A stretch of DNA of 64,000 bases from Lithodes maja (GCA_037953745.1 JBAKBP010010423.1:1-64000), one strand, 5' to 3'; positions 41,758 to 52,027 are shown, counted from the first letter of the stretch. Notes: generated by a model from the sequence alone, not told the origin. A program made the numbers and translations.

Positions 41758-42327
41758 GAGTGAGTGAAAAAAAAAATCAACTTTTGACATCGAAAAAAAA
41801 AAAATTTTATTTTTATTTTTGTATTTTTTTATTTTTTTTTGGCCCCTGGGCCATGCAAAATCTCAGTCCTCTACCTCCCCTCCTTCCCCACTTTCCTCCT
41901 CTCCTTCAGTTATCACCTATTTTCCCTGTTATTCCCTTATTCTGAGGTATATTTTTGTGCTAACATTAGAAATCCGGTTGGAGGGTGTGGTCATTACTGA
42001 TAGTAAGCGAATGCAAGAGAGAGAGAGAGAGTATCGATCGACTGTGTCTCAGTGGCCTTGGGGGAAATTGGCGGGAAAGCAGCTTGCCTCACCCATACAT
42101 TATACAACTCGCGGGCTATATCTCCGATTTTGACCATCCAAACGCTGTTTTCACTCGTTTTATTGTTGTTTCAGGTTAATACCTTTATAAACAACCCATA
42201 ATAGGCGCATATGGATAAGTATTAATGCTATTAATGGCACAATGAATATTTTAGTGACGGAAACACCTCAAATACGTCAGCACAGGGGGACGTTTCCAAT
42301 TACCCCCATGCGCACTTGTTAGGTTAA
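41754..42327 (+). mobile_element. R4 MITE, forward copy 3
   Basis: Shares the TTAA at 41754-41757 with the previous copy and ends GCGCACTTGTTAGGTTAA. It lacks the outer 40 bp of the left end. Confidence 0.75.
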
Positions 42328-42669
42328 AGAAGGATGTTGTGTAATAACCTGTACCTGCAAAATCCCGCACCCACAAAACTACCCGAGTTGACATCTGGGA
42401 TACCGTAAAATAGTCGTTGGTGGCGAAATCTAATAAACCAAGATCTTGAATAAACCCACCATGTGAATCACCACGAGACTATCACCTGGTTCTTTCTAGG
42501 AGAAACTAAGGTTGCTATCCTATTGTAAGTCCATGGTAGTATAGTGGGCTAGCGCGCAAGTCTGATAGACCTACTGAAGTCCCTAACCAGGGTTCGAAAC
42601 CGCGCCTGACCACGGGGCAGGCCTGGGGATTTTCGGGAGGGTTAAATTCCTTTCGCACCTAGCATTTCA

Positions 42670-42990
42670 GAATTAAAAGGGAATGTTTCAAAATAATTCA
42701 TCAATGTGCCAAATTGTTCAACCATATTTGTACAATCTTTCACTGCAGCTGATTAAACGATGGGATCATGAAGTGACTCTCATTAGGTAGGGTTCTGGAT
42801 TGTGCGATCAGGTAAGGTATAATAGCTCTGACTAGTGATAGGTAGGATTCAAGGTTAGCTAATATTTCCGGTATATTTGCTTACAGTATATCATTCACTT
42901 GAAAGGAATTAACCCTATATGTTCCTCCGTAACTGTACAATGTTTACTTCAACAAATCCCAATAATTAACACGTAATTGGTGGTGGTCAG
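42670..42990. other. intron sequence before integrin exon 6
   Basis: No repeat recognised except words shared with 38700-38780 (GATCAGGTAWGGT, GTGATAGRTAGGATTCA), so it may be a diverged dispersed repeat. Confidence 0.4.
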
Positions 42991-43089
42991 CTGGGCGGCA
43001 TCGTCACTCCGAACGACATGGAGTGCCACCTGGACGCTGCCGGGTTCTACACCCACTCTGATCAGCTGGACTACCCCTCTGTTGGCCAG
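42991..43089 (+). CDS. integrin beta exon 6: beta-I domain
   Basis: Acceptor TGGTCAG, donor GTAAGG; 33 codons, phase 0 to 0. The peptide is LGGIVTPNDMECHLDAAGFY to YPSVGQ. The G-PND-x-CHL and DYPSVG words are diagnostic for integrin beta subunits. The donor is followed by a tRNA-derived SINE 11 bp later. Confidence 0.95.
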
Positions 43090-43100
43090 GTAAGGTAACT

Positions 43101-43249
43101 GTGTTGGTAGTGTAATGGTTTAGATGCTTATGTTCTGGGTGGGGTGTCCCGAATTTGAATCCCAGGAGGACCATATGCTTTCATTAGTTTATTCAAGTGC
43201 ATTAGGGTTTGTAATTGATGATTAATGTTAAGAACGGGGTATTACTTAA
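43101..43249 (+). mobile_element. tRNA-derived SINE (SINE-C)
   Basis: tRNA-like head with box A TAGTGTAATGGTTTAGATGC and box B GAATTTGAATCCC at about 43151; the tail contains CTTTCATTAGTTTATTCAAG. A reverse copy is at 47038-47181. Confidence 0.7.
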
Positions 43250-43338
43250 TACACTCTGTCTAGTTGGGTCTGAGCACATGATTAGATTGATATCCAGTAT
43301 TCGATAAATGAATATAAAATCGTAGTCATGTACTAACT

Positions 43339-43460
43339 TAACCTGTAATGGTTAGAGTGTCTAAGATCTCTATGTGGTAACCCAGGTTCGAATCCCGGGA
43401 GAATCACATGCTTTCATTAATTTCATTGGGAGGTGTTTGGTTTTGGGAGTGAAATATATA
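43339..43460 (+). mobile_element. tRNA-derived SINE (SINE-D), short
   Basis: Box A-like GTAATGGTTAGAGTGTC and box B GGTTCGAATCCC (43385-43396), and a tail CTTTCATTAATTTCATTGG related to SINE-C. A relative is at about 47211-47335. Confidence 0.6.
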
Positions 43461-43664
43461 CATTGGATTATCCATAACAACAACAACACCAACAACAATA
43501 GTCGGCATTACATTAACACTATCTGATCTGAACTCTTGTGGGTTATTAACTTATTATGATACTTTTATTTATTTTATTTTTTTATTTTATTTTTTTATTT
43601 ATTTATTTTTAGGATTTTGCTTGCTTTTGCCATTTCCGAGCACTGTACTTTAGTTTGTCCCCTA

Positions 43665-43905
43665 GGCTAACAAAATGGCCTTCCCAGATTCCTTCAACCT
43701 TAAAAAAATGCCCACCCAGACTCCCTTCAAGATAAATTTGTACATAATTTTGTTATAGACAAATATTTCTTCTAAGATAATGGTTCACTATAGCTCTCCA
43801 GAAAATAATCAACACCTGGGGTGAAGCATCTTATTATCGCCAAACTAATGGAGTGAAAAATAAGGGAGACCTAAAAAGCCCTCCCTTGGACCACATAAAA
43901 TAGGT
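43665..43905 (+). repeat. R1-like MITE, old fragment
   Basis: Degenerate R1 words (CCCTTCAAGATAAATTTGTAC, CACCTGGGGTGAAGC, CCAAACTAATGGAGTG). Both ends are unclear. (TTTA)n lies at 43565-43612. Confidence 0.5.
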
Positions 43906-44257
43906 TTACGGGGGTAGGTGTTACTTGTTGGTCTATTTTTGTACTTATTTATTATTTTTTAGTTTCATCGGTAGACCTCCATCAAGCTTAAATAAAACAT
44001 CCCCAAATTAATTTAACCCCATCCCCATCCAGTTAACTCTCACAAACACCTCCTCCTCCTAACACACTCTTCTTTCCAACACACCTAAATTACCTCTAAC
44101 ATACCGTGATATTGGCTCTCTATCACTCCTTCAACCTTAGGGGGGGGGGGGGGGGGGGGAAGGAGGAGGAGGAGACACTTGTTACTGGCAGCTTTGACTT
44201 TTGTATCCTCCATGCACATCGAAAAAAAGGTTGTGTAAGCATTCTGTCATATATATG

Positions 44258-44546
44258 TTAAGGTCAGGGTTTTTTCTGGACTCCCTTCTCCCTCATGTTT
44301 AGCCCCGTTAGTTTTGACATTTTAAGACGTTCGACCCAATAGTTTGGCGATTTTAAGAACTTTCGTCTCACTTTTTTGTCAATATCAAGACCTTTCGTGA
44401 TATTTAGGTGTTAAATTTTCCCTGGCTAGTGATAGAGAGCCTGTAATTCGAACAAATGGAACGAACATCTTAAAGTCTCATAAGTAACGGAGGTATACAT
44501 GAGGGAGAAGGGGGGACAGAACCCCCCCCCCCACCCACCCCCTTAA
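44258..44546 (-). mobile_element. MITE family R1, reverse copy
   Basis: TTAA at 44258 and 44543; R1 words in reverse (GTTTAGCCCCGTTAG, TTTGGCGATTTTAAG) but the central palindrome is degraded. It ends 45 bp before exon 7. 43906-44257 has only a poly-G run and no gene. Confidence 0.6.
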
Positions 44547-44590
44547 TACATTCCCACGCTACCTTTCTTATTTTCCACCACTCCTGCCAG

Positions 44591-44755
44591 ATCTCGAACA
44601 AGGTAGAGGAGCACCAAATGAACCTGATCTTCGCGGTGGACAAGGCCCAGGAGCCGGTGTACGCCCGCCTCACCGAACTCATTCCCCGCACCACCTACGG
44701 CATTCTGGAGAAGGACTCATCCAACATCGCCGACTTGCTCAGTGAAAGTGCCGGG
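44591..44755 (+). CDS. integrin beta exon 7: beta-I domain
   Basis: Acceptor CTCCTGCCAG, donor GTAAGT; 55 codons, phase 0 to 0. The peptide starts ISNKVEEHQMNLIFAVDKAQ and ends DSSNIADLLSESAG. The IFAV strand and DSSNI helix start are conserved at this position of the family. Confidence 0.95.
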
Positions 44756-45542
44756 GTAAGTGCTGCTTTGAAGTGCTCGCGTTAACCCTTAGGAGATACG
44801 ACGACGCATATTTAACGGCGACCCCTCTATCAATGACGTGCTTTTGAAATGCTCATTAACCGTTAGGAGATATGAAGACACATTTCTCTCCTGTTTTCTG
44901 GCTATTATAAGGTGATTTTATTCATATTTACCCTTTGGATGCAGGACCCGTTCAGGAACATTCTGGCAATTTAAAGCAAAAAACAGGCCCTGAAAGCCTC
45001 TTAAAGCCTGTGGAGACGAGTGTGAGTGAGCGGGAGCGCGGCAGGCCCCCGTCCGCTCTCCAGCCCGGTGATGGTGCACTGAGAAGTGAGAGCCATATCT
45101 CGAAAGACATATGCAGCGCTGCCAAAAGGCAAATGTAGCGCGAAATTGCTCATTATTTGTGAATATTTGTCGATGTCTATGGTAGAGCTGCGGATGAACT
45201 CTGTGCGCTACGAAGCTCGTTCTGGTGTCATTTTGAAGCTATTTTCTTCTATTTTTTTGCTGAATACATTTAATTTCATTCAGACAGAGTGCCAGAATGA
45301 GCCCTAATATAGCGGAAATATGCAGAAATATGCCTGCAGCGTAAGTGTAAAGAAGGGTAGGCCTACATGGAAGTCAGAGGATTAATTGAGATAGTCTTAT
45401 TATCCTTATAATCACCACAAATCCTTCCTAAATTGTATAAAATTGTCTAATGGTTGCCAGAATTAACTGCCAAAATGCATCATTACCGTCATAAATTATT
45501 CACTAGAAGTAGGATATAAATTTTGACCCCTAACTTATGTCA

Positions 45543-45583
<41 letters not shown>

Positions 45584-46194
45584 CAAATGGGCTGAAAACT
45601 TCTATACTTATTTCCTGGCTAACTTTTCCCAAATGGTATTTGCTTGTTTAATGCCTTTCTCGCAGTCCCCGTCATATGACGGGCGCCATTTTGAGCCTAT
45701 TAATGTGGTCTGGGAGCGAGGCCAGCTGTCGTAAGAAGCGCGGGCAGCCCCCAACTGGAGCCTGTGATGGTCAGGCACATACTGACACGACTCATATCCA
45801 TGTCTGGTATCACTGCAGCGTTACACATGGCGAAAACAGCAAAACAAAATTGCGATTTTGGCCTACGTTTACAATACCGTTGCAAGCTAACTAGACGTCG
45901 CACAGCAATGATTCAGGTGTCATTGGAAAACTTTATCATTGTACTTTTGCAGATATATAATTGTATTATGCTCTGGCTCTTGCTTATGCATAAGAAATAA
46001 GTAGGGAATGAAGGTAATGATGCCCGCTCGTAAGGGGTTAATTTAGTTTTTTTTTTTAGTTACAGAGATTAGTGGTCAAGAATTCTGGCCTAAATATAGT
46101 GAATTGACTATATTTGCCAATACCAGTGCATACCGGTAATACATAATCTCAAAATGTTGCCAGAATGAAAATACGGATACAAAGTTGATGATAA
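44756..46194. repeat. intron with R3-family pieces and poly(A)
   Basis: TTAACCCTTAGGAGATACG and TTAACCGTTAGGAGATATG repeats at 44784 and 44857, R3 words at about 44890-44925 and 45355-45490, an A-run at 45542-45582, and TTTTTTTTTAGTTACAGAG at 46050. 45640-46045 is unassigned. No exon-like sequence recognised. Confidence 0.5.
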
Positions 46195-46379
46195 TATAAA
46201 CCGAGTTGTAGATATGTGGAATAGGCTACCGAGTGCTATAGCGGGATCAAGAACGATAGAGATCTTTAAGATAAAATTCGATAGGCGTATGGATGAGATA
46301 GGTTGGGTGTGAAAGGGATCTACCGTGTGTGGGTCAATTGGCTCTCCGCAGACTCCCGTTTTCTTACGTTCTTACGTTA
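46195..46379 (+). mobile_element. CR1-like LINE 3' tail
   Basis: Encodes the RT C-terminal end (VVDMWNRLPSAIAGSRTIEI then KIKFDRRMDEIGWV stop), closely related to the tail of the LINE at 56601-59140, and ends with a repeated octamer-type motif TTCTTACGTTCTTACGTTA. Confidence 0.85.
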
Positions 46380-46417
46380 TTTATGCTCTCGTGTGATGCC
46401 CTCCTTACTCTCTGCAG

Positions 46418-46564
46418 GAAATCATCAACTCCCTGACGATGAAGGCCGAGGTCCCCATCCACATGACGGAGGAAGTGGAGGTAGTAATAACCGCTCCCGG
46501 CTGCCGCCCCAAATGTACCGACCTCAAGCCAGACCAGCAAATAGAGTTTACTGTCTCGGTCAAG
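46418..46564 (+). CDS. integrin beta exon 8: end of beta-I domain, hybrid domain return
   Basis: Acceptor CTCTGCAG, donor GTGCGT; 49 codons, phase 0 to 0. The peptide is EIINSLTMKAEVPIHMTEEV to IEFTVSVK with the CRPKC disulfide pair of the hybrid domain. The R2 MITE begins within a few bases of the donor. Confidence 0.93.
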
Positions 46565-46566
46565 GT

Positions 46567-46943
46567 GCGTATACTCACCTGCTTTTTTTATCTTTCTCTC
46601 TTTCCCTGGCTTCAAGGCTTGTATCCATTCGGCCCCATTCAGCCAACTATTTAAGACGTTTATCCCCATCCAGATGTCGATTTCTTCCTGGCGAGCGATA
46701 GCGAGCCAGCATTGTATAGAGAAATCCGGCTTCTCCAGAGACATTTTTCTATTGAAAAATTTACAAATTTAGCTTGCTGTCAAAACAAAAATATATATAT
46801 GCTGGCTCGCTACTGCTCGCCAGGAAAATATTGACACCTGGATGGGGGTAAATGTCTTAAAACAGTAGGCTGAATGGGGCCGAATGGATACAAGCCAGAG
46901 AGAGAGAGAGAAAGAGAAAAAAAAACAAGGTGGGCTCCCTTAA
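46567..46943 (+). mobile_element. MITE family R2, left terminus lost
   Basis: Begins at the exon 8 donor region (TATACTCACCTGC instead of the TTAAGGGGGGTCACCTGC end) and finishes GTGGGCTCCCTTAA. Otherwise a full R2 body with CCATTCGGCCCCATTCAGCC in both orientations. Confidence 0.8.
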
Positions 46944-47037
46944 AACACCTTATGTTCTATCGTATGTTAGTGATCTGAAAAATCTACAAATTAAATGTTG
47001 TCAATAATATGTTCTTCGTCAAATGGTGTTAATAAGT

Positions 47038-47181
47038 AACACCCCGTTCTTAACATTATTCATCAATTACAAACCCCAATGCACTTGAACAAACTAATGA
47101 AAGCATATGGTCCTCCCGGGATTCGAACTCGGGACACCACACCCAGAACATAAGCATCTAAACCATTACACCACCAACACA
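47038..47181 (-). mobile_element. SINE-C, reverse copy
   Basis: On the minus strand box A GTGTAATGGTTTAGATGC and box B GAGTTCGAATCCC; aligns with 43101-43249. Confidence 0.7.
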
Positions 47182-47210
47182 GTTAAAGGTTGAATATATG
47201 ATCACGACTA

Positions 47211-47335
47211 ATATAGCGTAATGCATAAGTGCGCGGAATTTCGATGTGAGTATCCTAGGTTCGAGTCCTTGGAGTGCCACATGTATTTGTTGATTTCATT
47301 AATTGAGTTTAGAGGTGAAGTTGGTTGGGGGAAAA
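47211..47335 (+). mobile_element. SINE-D-like element
   Basis: Box A-like GCGTAATGCATAAGTGCGC and box B GGTTCGAGTCC (47259-47269), tail TGATTTCATTAATTGAG. It ends just before the acceptor of exon 9. Confidence 0.55.
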
Positions 47336-47367
47336 AACATAATACAGTAATCCATTTTCGAATCCAG

Positions 47368-47493
47368 GTTAAGAAGTGCCCAGCAGATTCATCCAAGTGG
47401 GAGACCTCGCTGGTGATCTACCCGGACGGCCGCAAGATGGAGAACATGACCATTGACCTGACCCTCCTGTGTGATTGCGAGTGTAACCACGAG
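47368..47493 (+). CDS. integrin beta exon 9: hybrid domain end and first EGF cysteines
   Basis: Acceptor AATCCAG, donor GTAAAT; 42 codons, phase 0 to 0. The peptide runs VKKCPADSSKWETSLVIYPD to LTLLCDCECNHE; the C-x-C-x-C at the end is the junction to the EGF stalk in integrin beta chains. Confidence 0.95.
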
Positions 47494-47552
47494 GTAAATC
47501 TTCGCAGTATCAGATATTCAATAACGTCAACAACACAAACGTTTCCTTTGCA

Positions 47553-47939
47553 TTAAGGGAGCCCACCTCGCTTTTTTTTTCTCTTTCTCTCTGTCTCTCT
47601 TTGGCTTGTATCCATTCGGCCCCATTCAGCCTACTGTTTTAAGACGCTTACCCCCATCTAGGTGTCAATATTTTCCTGGCAAGCGGTAGCAAGCCAGCAT
47701 ATATATACTTTTGTTTTGACAGCAAGCTAAATTTGTAAAAAAAATTATAGAAAAATCTCTCCGGCGAAGCCGGATTTCTCTATAAAATGCTGGCTCGCTA
47801 TCGCTCGCCAGGAAAAAATCGACACCTGGATGGGGATAAACATCTTAAAACAGTTGGCTGAATGGGGCCGAATGGATACAAGCCAGGGAAAGAGAGAAAA
47901 GGAGATAAAGATAAAAAAAAAGCCGGTGACCCCCCTTAA
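47553..47939 (+). mobile_element. MITE family R2, complete copy
   Basis: 387 bp with TTAA on both sides, ends TTAAGGGAGCCCACC and (minus strand) TTAAGGGGGGTCACCGGC. Complete inverted body with CCGGCGAAGCCGG. It lies 60 bp after exon 9. Confidence 0.88.
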
Positions 47940-47977
47940 CAATTACCACTTGCCATATATATATGGATATTTATCAA

Positions 47978-48640
47978 CAGTGTGCCTTCATAATCATAGA
48001 AAACGCTGACTAATGTAATATGAATGGGAATCTGCAATGTGGGCAATGCCAGTGCAAGAAGGGTTTCTGTGCCATTTACAGATTTCTGATTTGGCTACTG
48101 AGTAACGGTTGCCTAACTGGTTTCCGTTAAGGGCGTCATAGACAACACCAACCAGTGAAACACAAATGAGGACCTGCACTGTGTTGTCTACCAGTGCACT
48201 GAGGGATTATTGAACGACCTATACCAGTGTAAGGACAGATGGTTTCACTGTTGTCAAAGTTTTGCTACTTACCCCATTTACGGATTTCTAGATCTAGCAA
48301 CTGAATGACTAAAACTTGGATATATTCCCCTTGGAGGAGCGAGAGACGGCGTTAACCAGTACAACACAAATGGGGACTTGTAGATACATGTAGCGGGGAT
48401 ACATGTAAGTCGTTTAAGCAATAGTGAACCAAGAACCTAAAAAGAAATTTGAAAGATTGTGAGCCGGAGTTAAAGGCCATCTTCCGGAAATGTTCTACAG
48501 TATTGTACGGTATTCTACGGAGTGTGCCACTGCCATGAGGGCTTCTTGGAGAACCAATTGTCAGTGTCAGGAGACACAGTGCCTACCCCAATTACAGATT
48601 CCTGATATGGCTACTAACTGAATGAAACCCCCTTGTTTTC
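47978..48640 (+). pseudogene. decayed tandem copies of integrin exon 10
   Basis: Three or so degenerate repeats of exon 10 plus its upstream intron. Each holds an EGF-exon-like part (for example AATATGAATGGGAATCTGCA then ATGTGGGCAATGCCAGTGCA near 48018; 'GTGCCACTGCCATGAGGGCT' near 48529) and the intron word TTACAGATTTCTGAT or variants (about 48080, 48285, 48590). Stops and shifts interrupt all of them. I read them as failed tandem exon duplications. Confidence 0.7.
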
Positions 48641-48645
48641 CTCAG

Positions 48646-48876
48646 GATGTGACAGACGATGCCGATCAGTGTAGCACCAACGGAAACTTCCAGTGTGGGG
48701 TGTGCAAGTGCAGCGATGGGTTCTTGGGGGACCAGTGCCAATGTCAGGAGAAAGACGGTGCTATTGATGAGGCCCTCTGCTACTCCAGCAACGATACCAG
48801 TATTATCTGCAGCGGCTTAGGCATGTGTGAGTGTGGGAAGTGCCACTGTTTCAAGGACGACTCAGACCCAGACAAG
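48646..48876 (+). CDS. integrin beta exon 10: cysteine-rich EGF repeats
   Basis: Acceptor TTTTCCTCAG, donor GTGAGT; 77 codons, phase 0 to 0. Cysteine pattern CSTNGNFQCGVCKC...GFLGDQCQC then CSGLGMCECGKCHCF, two integrin-type EGF (I-EGF) modules. These form the rigid stalk whose extension accompanies integrin activation. Confidence 0.95.
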
Positions 48877-49803
48877 GTGAGTCTATAGCATAATGATTTT
48901 GTAATCCAGCACTCTAATGTCGCACACTCACATATTTTCCTGATCGCCTAGTCCTTCTTCCAAAATCCCCTCATAGGATGCTAAACAGTAGATTTCTCGC
49001 TCAATTTTGTACATTCTGGCGATCAACCTGGGCCACGGAATGGTGTGGGGGGGTCCTGCCACATGTAGATAACATACCCCCAACGTGATTAGAGCAAACA
49101 ATAGGTCTACAGACCTATGTGGCACCACTGCGATCCCAGACCACTGGCCTATAGCCAGGTGGGGTGTCAATGGTTTGGTGGTGGTCAGGGTGTCAAATCG
49201 GAGCAATTTTGTTAAGATTTGAATGTATACGAGAAGGAATAAAGGAAAATTAACCAAAAATAGCATAGTTTTGCCCATTTCATCACTTCCACAGACATAA
49301 TTTGCACTATAAACCACAATTTTGCTGTAGATAGACAATAACAGACTAAAATGAATGGACTCGGCTTTAGTTTGACACCCTGGTGGTGGTGGTGGGTACT
49401 CGGGGACATGGCTATTAACTACGAGTGTAAACGCAACTACGGGTGGCCATATTCCTGCTTTCCATGGCCTGCCCAATCGCCCAACGCCAGCAAAATCACA
49501 GTTTGTTATTTCCCATGATGCTTTAAGAGTTAAATTATGACACACAAATATCCTTATCTCTCACTCACTTGGGAACGAGACATAAGCCTGCCGTCCCGTT
49601 TTTGTTGTGTCAGCTCTCTATGTATTAATTTGATTTTGTTTTTTCATTTGGATAAGACAGTGGTAGATGGGTACTTCTGAGATATAACATCAACTATAGT
49701 ATGTTCATTATGATGAGTCTAGAACACCGACCTCAACCTTACATATATCCAAAAAAGACTTGGAGCAATCAAACTGGCATTTCTATTTAAGAGTCAAACA
49801 GAA
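48877..49803. other. intron between exons 10 and 11
   Basis: No gene recognised. 49347-49383 (GACTCGGCTTTAGTTTGACA) matches 13396-13425 in reverse, so a dispersed repeat is present. Open frames on the minus strand lack any domain I know. Confidence 0.5.
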
Positions 49804-49985
49804 TATATAAGAACATAAGAAAATGGGAGTCTCCAGACCGAATGGGCCGCACATGGCGCGGACATCCCTCTAACACCCAACTCATATCATCGATGTGCCA
49901 ATCTAACTTTATCTTAAAGCTCCGTCATTCTTGATCCTACTATAGCACACAGTAACCTATTCCACACATCTACAATCCAGTGCAT
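49804..49985 (-). mobile_element. CR1-like LINE 3' tail, reverse
   Basis: Starts ATAAGAACATAAGAAAATGG (reverse of the 3' repeat) and includes coding remnants of the VVDVWNRLLCAIVGSRMTEL type. Truncated copy of the same LINE group as 46195 and 56601. It ends about 30 bp before exon 11. Confidence 0.8.
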
Positions 49986-50015
49986 CCAATATGTTTTTGT
50001 TGTGTTTGTTTTCAG

Positions 50016-50184
50016 ATGATCACTGGTAAATACTGCGAGTGCACCAACTACCGAGGATGTACGATTAATAACCAGGTGTGCAATGGTCAAGGTACCTGTG
50101 ACTGTGATACGTGTACGTGTGACCCTAACTGGTCCGGTGAATTCTGTGACTGCCACCAAGCTGAGGACAACTGTCGCTCCATTG
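50016..50184 (+). CDS. integrin beta exon 11: next EGF repeat
   Basis: Acceptor GTTTTCAG, donor GTCAGT; 56 codons plus one base, phase 0 to 1. The peptide MITGKYCECTNYRGCTINNQ to NWSGEFCDCHQAEDNCRSI has a full I-EGF cysteine set (CNGQGTCDCDTCTCD). The initial Met is internal to the protein. The phase-1 donor needs a downstream exon that is not in the window. Confidence 0.95.
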
Positions 50185-50696
50185 GTCAGTGTCATTTTCA
50201 ACCAATGTTTTAATGTTTGCCCATCAGAGCCCTTTCAAGTTAGACAAAAAAAGGGGAGGGGGGGGGGGGGGTGGACCCTCTTCAAGTTAAAAATTTGTAG
50301 GCTACATTTTTCAGTAGAAAATCGTGTCGAGTCCCCTGTGGCGCCTATCCGCTATTCACAAGCCGTGGCAGTGCCACACCAAGGCAGTGTCAATTGCAAG
50401 GCTTTATTATATAGTAATGGCTGTTGGTTCACAAGTCTACTGCCATCCCCACTATTAACAGGGACTCCCTACACTTGATAAATAGCATCTCATGATAGCC
50501 GGAATTTGAAAAAAAATAATGCACCAAGGTATACAGAATGAGGTAACAGGGAGAAATGAAGGAGTTAACGCTTTCAGGATATGATGATTCCTTTCTTTAT
50601 TTGATTCTGGCTATCATTAAAATATTTCATATTGTTTAGAAAGGACCTATAGGAGTCAAAGAACTAAAATCCGACTGAGTTATGCTTGTCCCCGAC
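50185..50696. other. start of the last visible intron
   Basis: Poly-G at 50261-50270 and an R3 fragment at about 50570-50680 (TTGATTCTGGCTATCATTAA, AGAAAGGACCTATAGGAGTC). No further integrin exon found. Confidence 0.5.
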
Positions 50697-50836
50697 ATGT
50701 CCTCCTTATGACTCAAAAAATAATCCTAAAGCTTTTTACCAACTATATAAATCCAAGGTTAGAGATGTAATTGGTCCCCTTAAAACTTCGATAGGAGAAT
50801 TGACAGAAAGTTATTTAGAAATGTGCAGTACATTAA
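50697..50836 (+). mobile_element. CR1-like LINE internal fragment
   Basis: About 140 bp, nearly identical to the junction of the endonuclease and RT parts of the LINE at 56601-59140 (minus strand 58440-58560): encodes KNNPKAFYQLYKSKVRDVIG and the following TSIGEL. It stops exactly at the TTAA where the piggyBac element begins. Confidence 0.85.
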
Positions 50837-51249
50837 CCCTCCAGCCCCGGGGGCTATAGCTTATGACTGTACTCCTGTACCGGGGGTTTTGAGGATTTTT
50901 TACCTATGTTAACTACTCTGTAAAAGAATGAATATTGCATGTAATGTTGTGAATAAAAAAAAATAATGTTCCACAAACCTTCCTCTGTCGAATGGCGTTT
51001 AGTAGAGGTCTCTAGCCCCTCTGGTTGCATAATGGTGAGCGCGGGAAGACGAGTGCTTTTTTATGCGGGAATTTCCTCACGCGTCCGAAAGCGTCGGCCC
51101 GCCCTGGCTACGACGCACCTAGCCGCTCGCCGCGCCAAAGTATTTATCTCCCTTAGACGATTTTAGTGTTTGATATTGAGAATGTGATGTTTGTTTTGAT
51201 ATTTTCTAGTTATTTTGAGGCCAATTATATAAAATATGTTTATTAGGGT

Positions 51250-51760
51250 ATCAATTTCACTGATATTGGTAATTTTCACTCGATACCGTACATTTTATTA
51301 GTAATTGAGGTAGGTTATTGTTGTATTAGGCACTTATTATTCGTTATCACAGGTGTTTATTATACTTTGGCCATCAAATCTTAGGTCTTGTGTCACTTTC
51401 ACTTTGACAAATATGCTTTAGAGAGTGTCACTGTCACTGATAATGCTCATTTTCACTCGATACCGTACATTTTATTAGTAATTGAGGTAGGTTATTGTTG
51501 TATTAGGCACTGATTATTCGTTATCACAGGTGTTATTATACTTTGGCCATCAAATCTTAGGTCTTGTGTCACTTTCACTTTGACAAATATGCTTTAGAGA
51601 GTGTCACTGTCACTGATAATGCTCATTTTCACTCGATACCGTACATTTTATTAGTAATTGAGGTAGGTTATTGTTGTATTAGGCACCTGATTATTCATTA
51701 TCACAGGTGTTTATTATACTTTGGCCATCAAATCTTAGGTCTTGTGTCACTTTCACTTAG
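51250..51760. repeat. 177-bp tandem repeat, about 2.9 copies
   Basis: CGATACCGTACATTTTATT recurs at 51281, 51458 and 51634. Units are nearly identical and lie in the 3' non-coding part of the piggyBac element. Confidence 0.9.
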
Positions 51761-52027
51761 TTATATGATTTGTAAACGTTTTATATACAATTTATTGTGT
51801 CTTTTTTCACTGATTTATATATTTCTATAGGTTCTAATCATATGAATGTCACTTGGTATATACATATGTGTCACTTTCACATATTATTATGGTGGAATTG
51901 TATTTGTATCAATTTTCTCATAATACTTGACTTTTTTATTATAATACATTGGTTTTCTTCCACTTTTTGCCTATATATAATTATAGTGTACATATTGTCA
52001 TTTTATTTGGCAATTTCAGTATGATTA

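Larger units (their letters stand above)
40314..42669 (+). mobile_element. TRIM-like LTR element, copy 3, with MITE chain inside
   Basis: 5' LTR 40314-40628 and 3' LTR 42340-42669 of a diverged subfamily (TGTAATA start). The internal part begins with TTGGTGGCAGTCACGGAAT at 40629, reaches CTAGCCTTG-TTAA at 40764, and resumes at 42324 as TTAA-AGAAGGATGTTG before the 3' LTR. Between the two TTAA sites lie one R1 and two or more R4 MITEs. Flanks GTATT/GAATT are a near-match 5-bp duplication. LTR box A (TAGTACAGTGGGTTAG) and box B (GGTTCGAAAC) are present. Confidence 0.8.
14580..50184 (+). other. integrin beta subunit gene (partial, 3' end outside window)
   Basis: Eleven coding exons give 1744 coding bases with consistent phases. 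Order: signal peptide and PSI domain (exons 1-2), hybrid and beta-I domain with MIDAS (exons 2-8), hybrid return and start of the EGF stalk (exons 9-11). Integrin beta chains pair with alpha chains as plasma-membrane receptors for matrix ligands and, in arthropods, act in muscle attachment and haemocyte adhesion. Family members are usually about 800 residues; about 580 are here. Introns between exons 2-3 and 3-4 exceed 10 kb because of inserted repeats. The last donor at 50185 has no partner exon in the remaining 13.8 kb. Confidence 0.93.

Noticed and set aside
48928..49545. 205-codon minus-strand frame in the integrin intron
   Set aside because: No recognisable domain or codon bias; overlaps a dispersed repeat.
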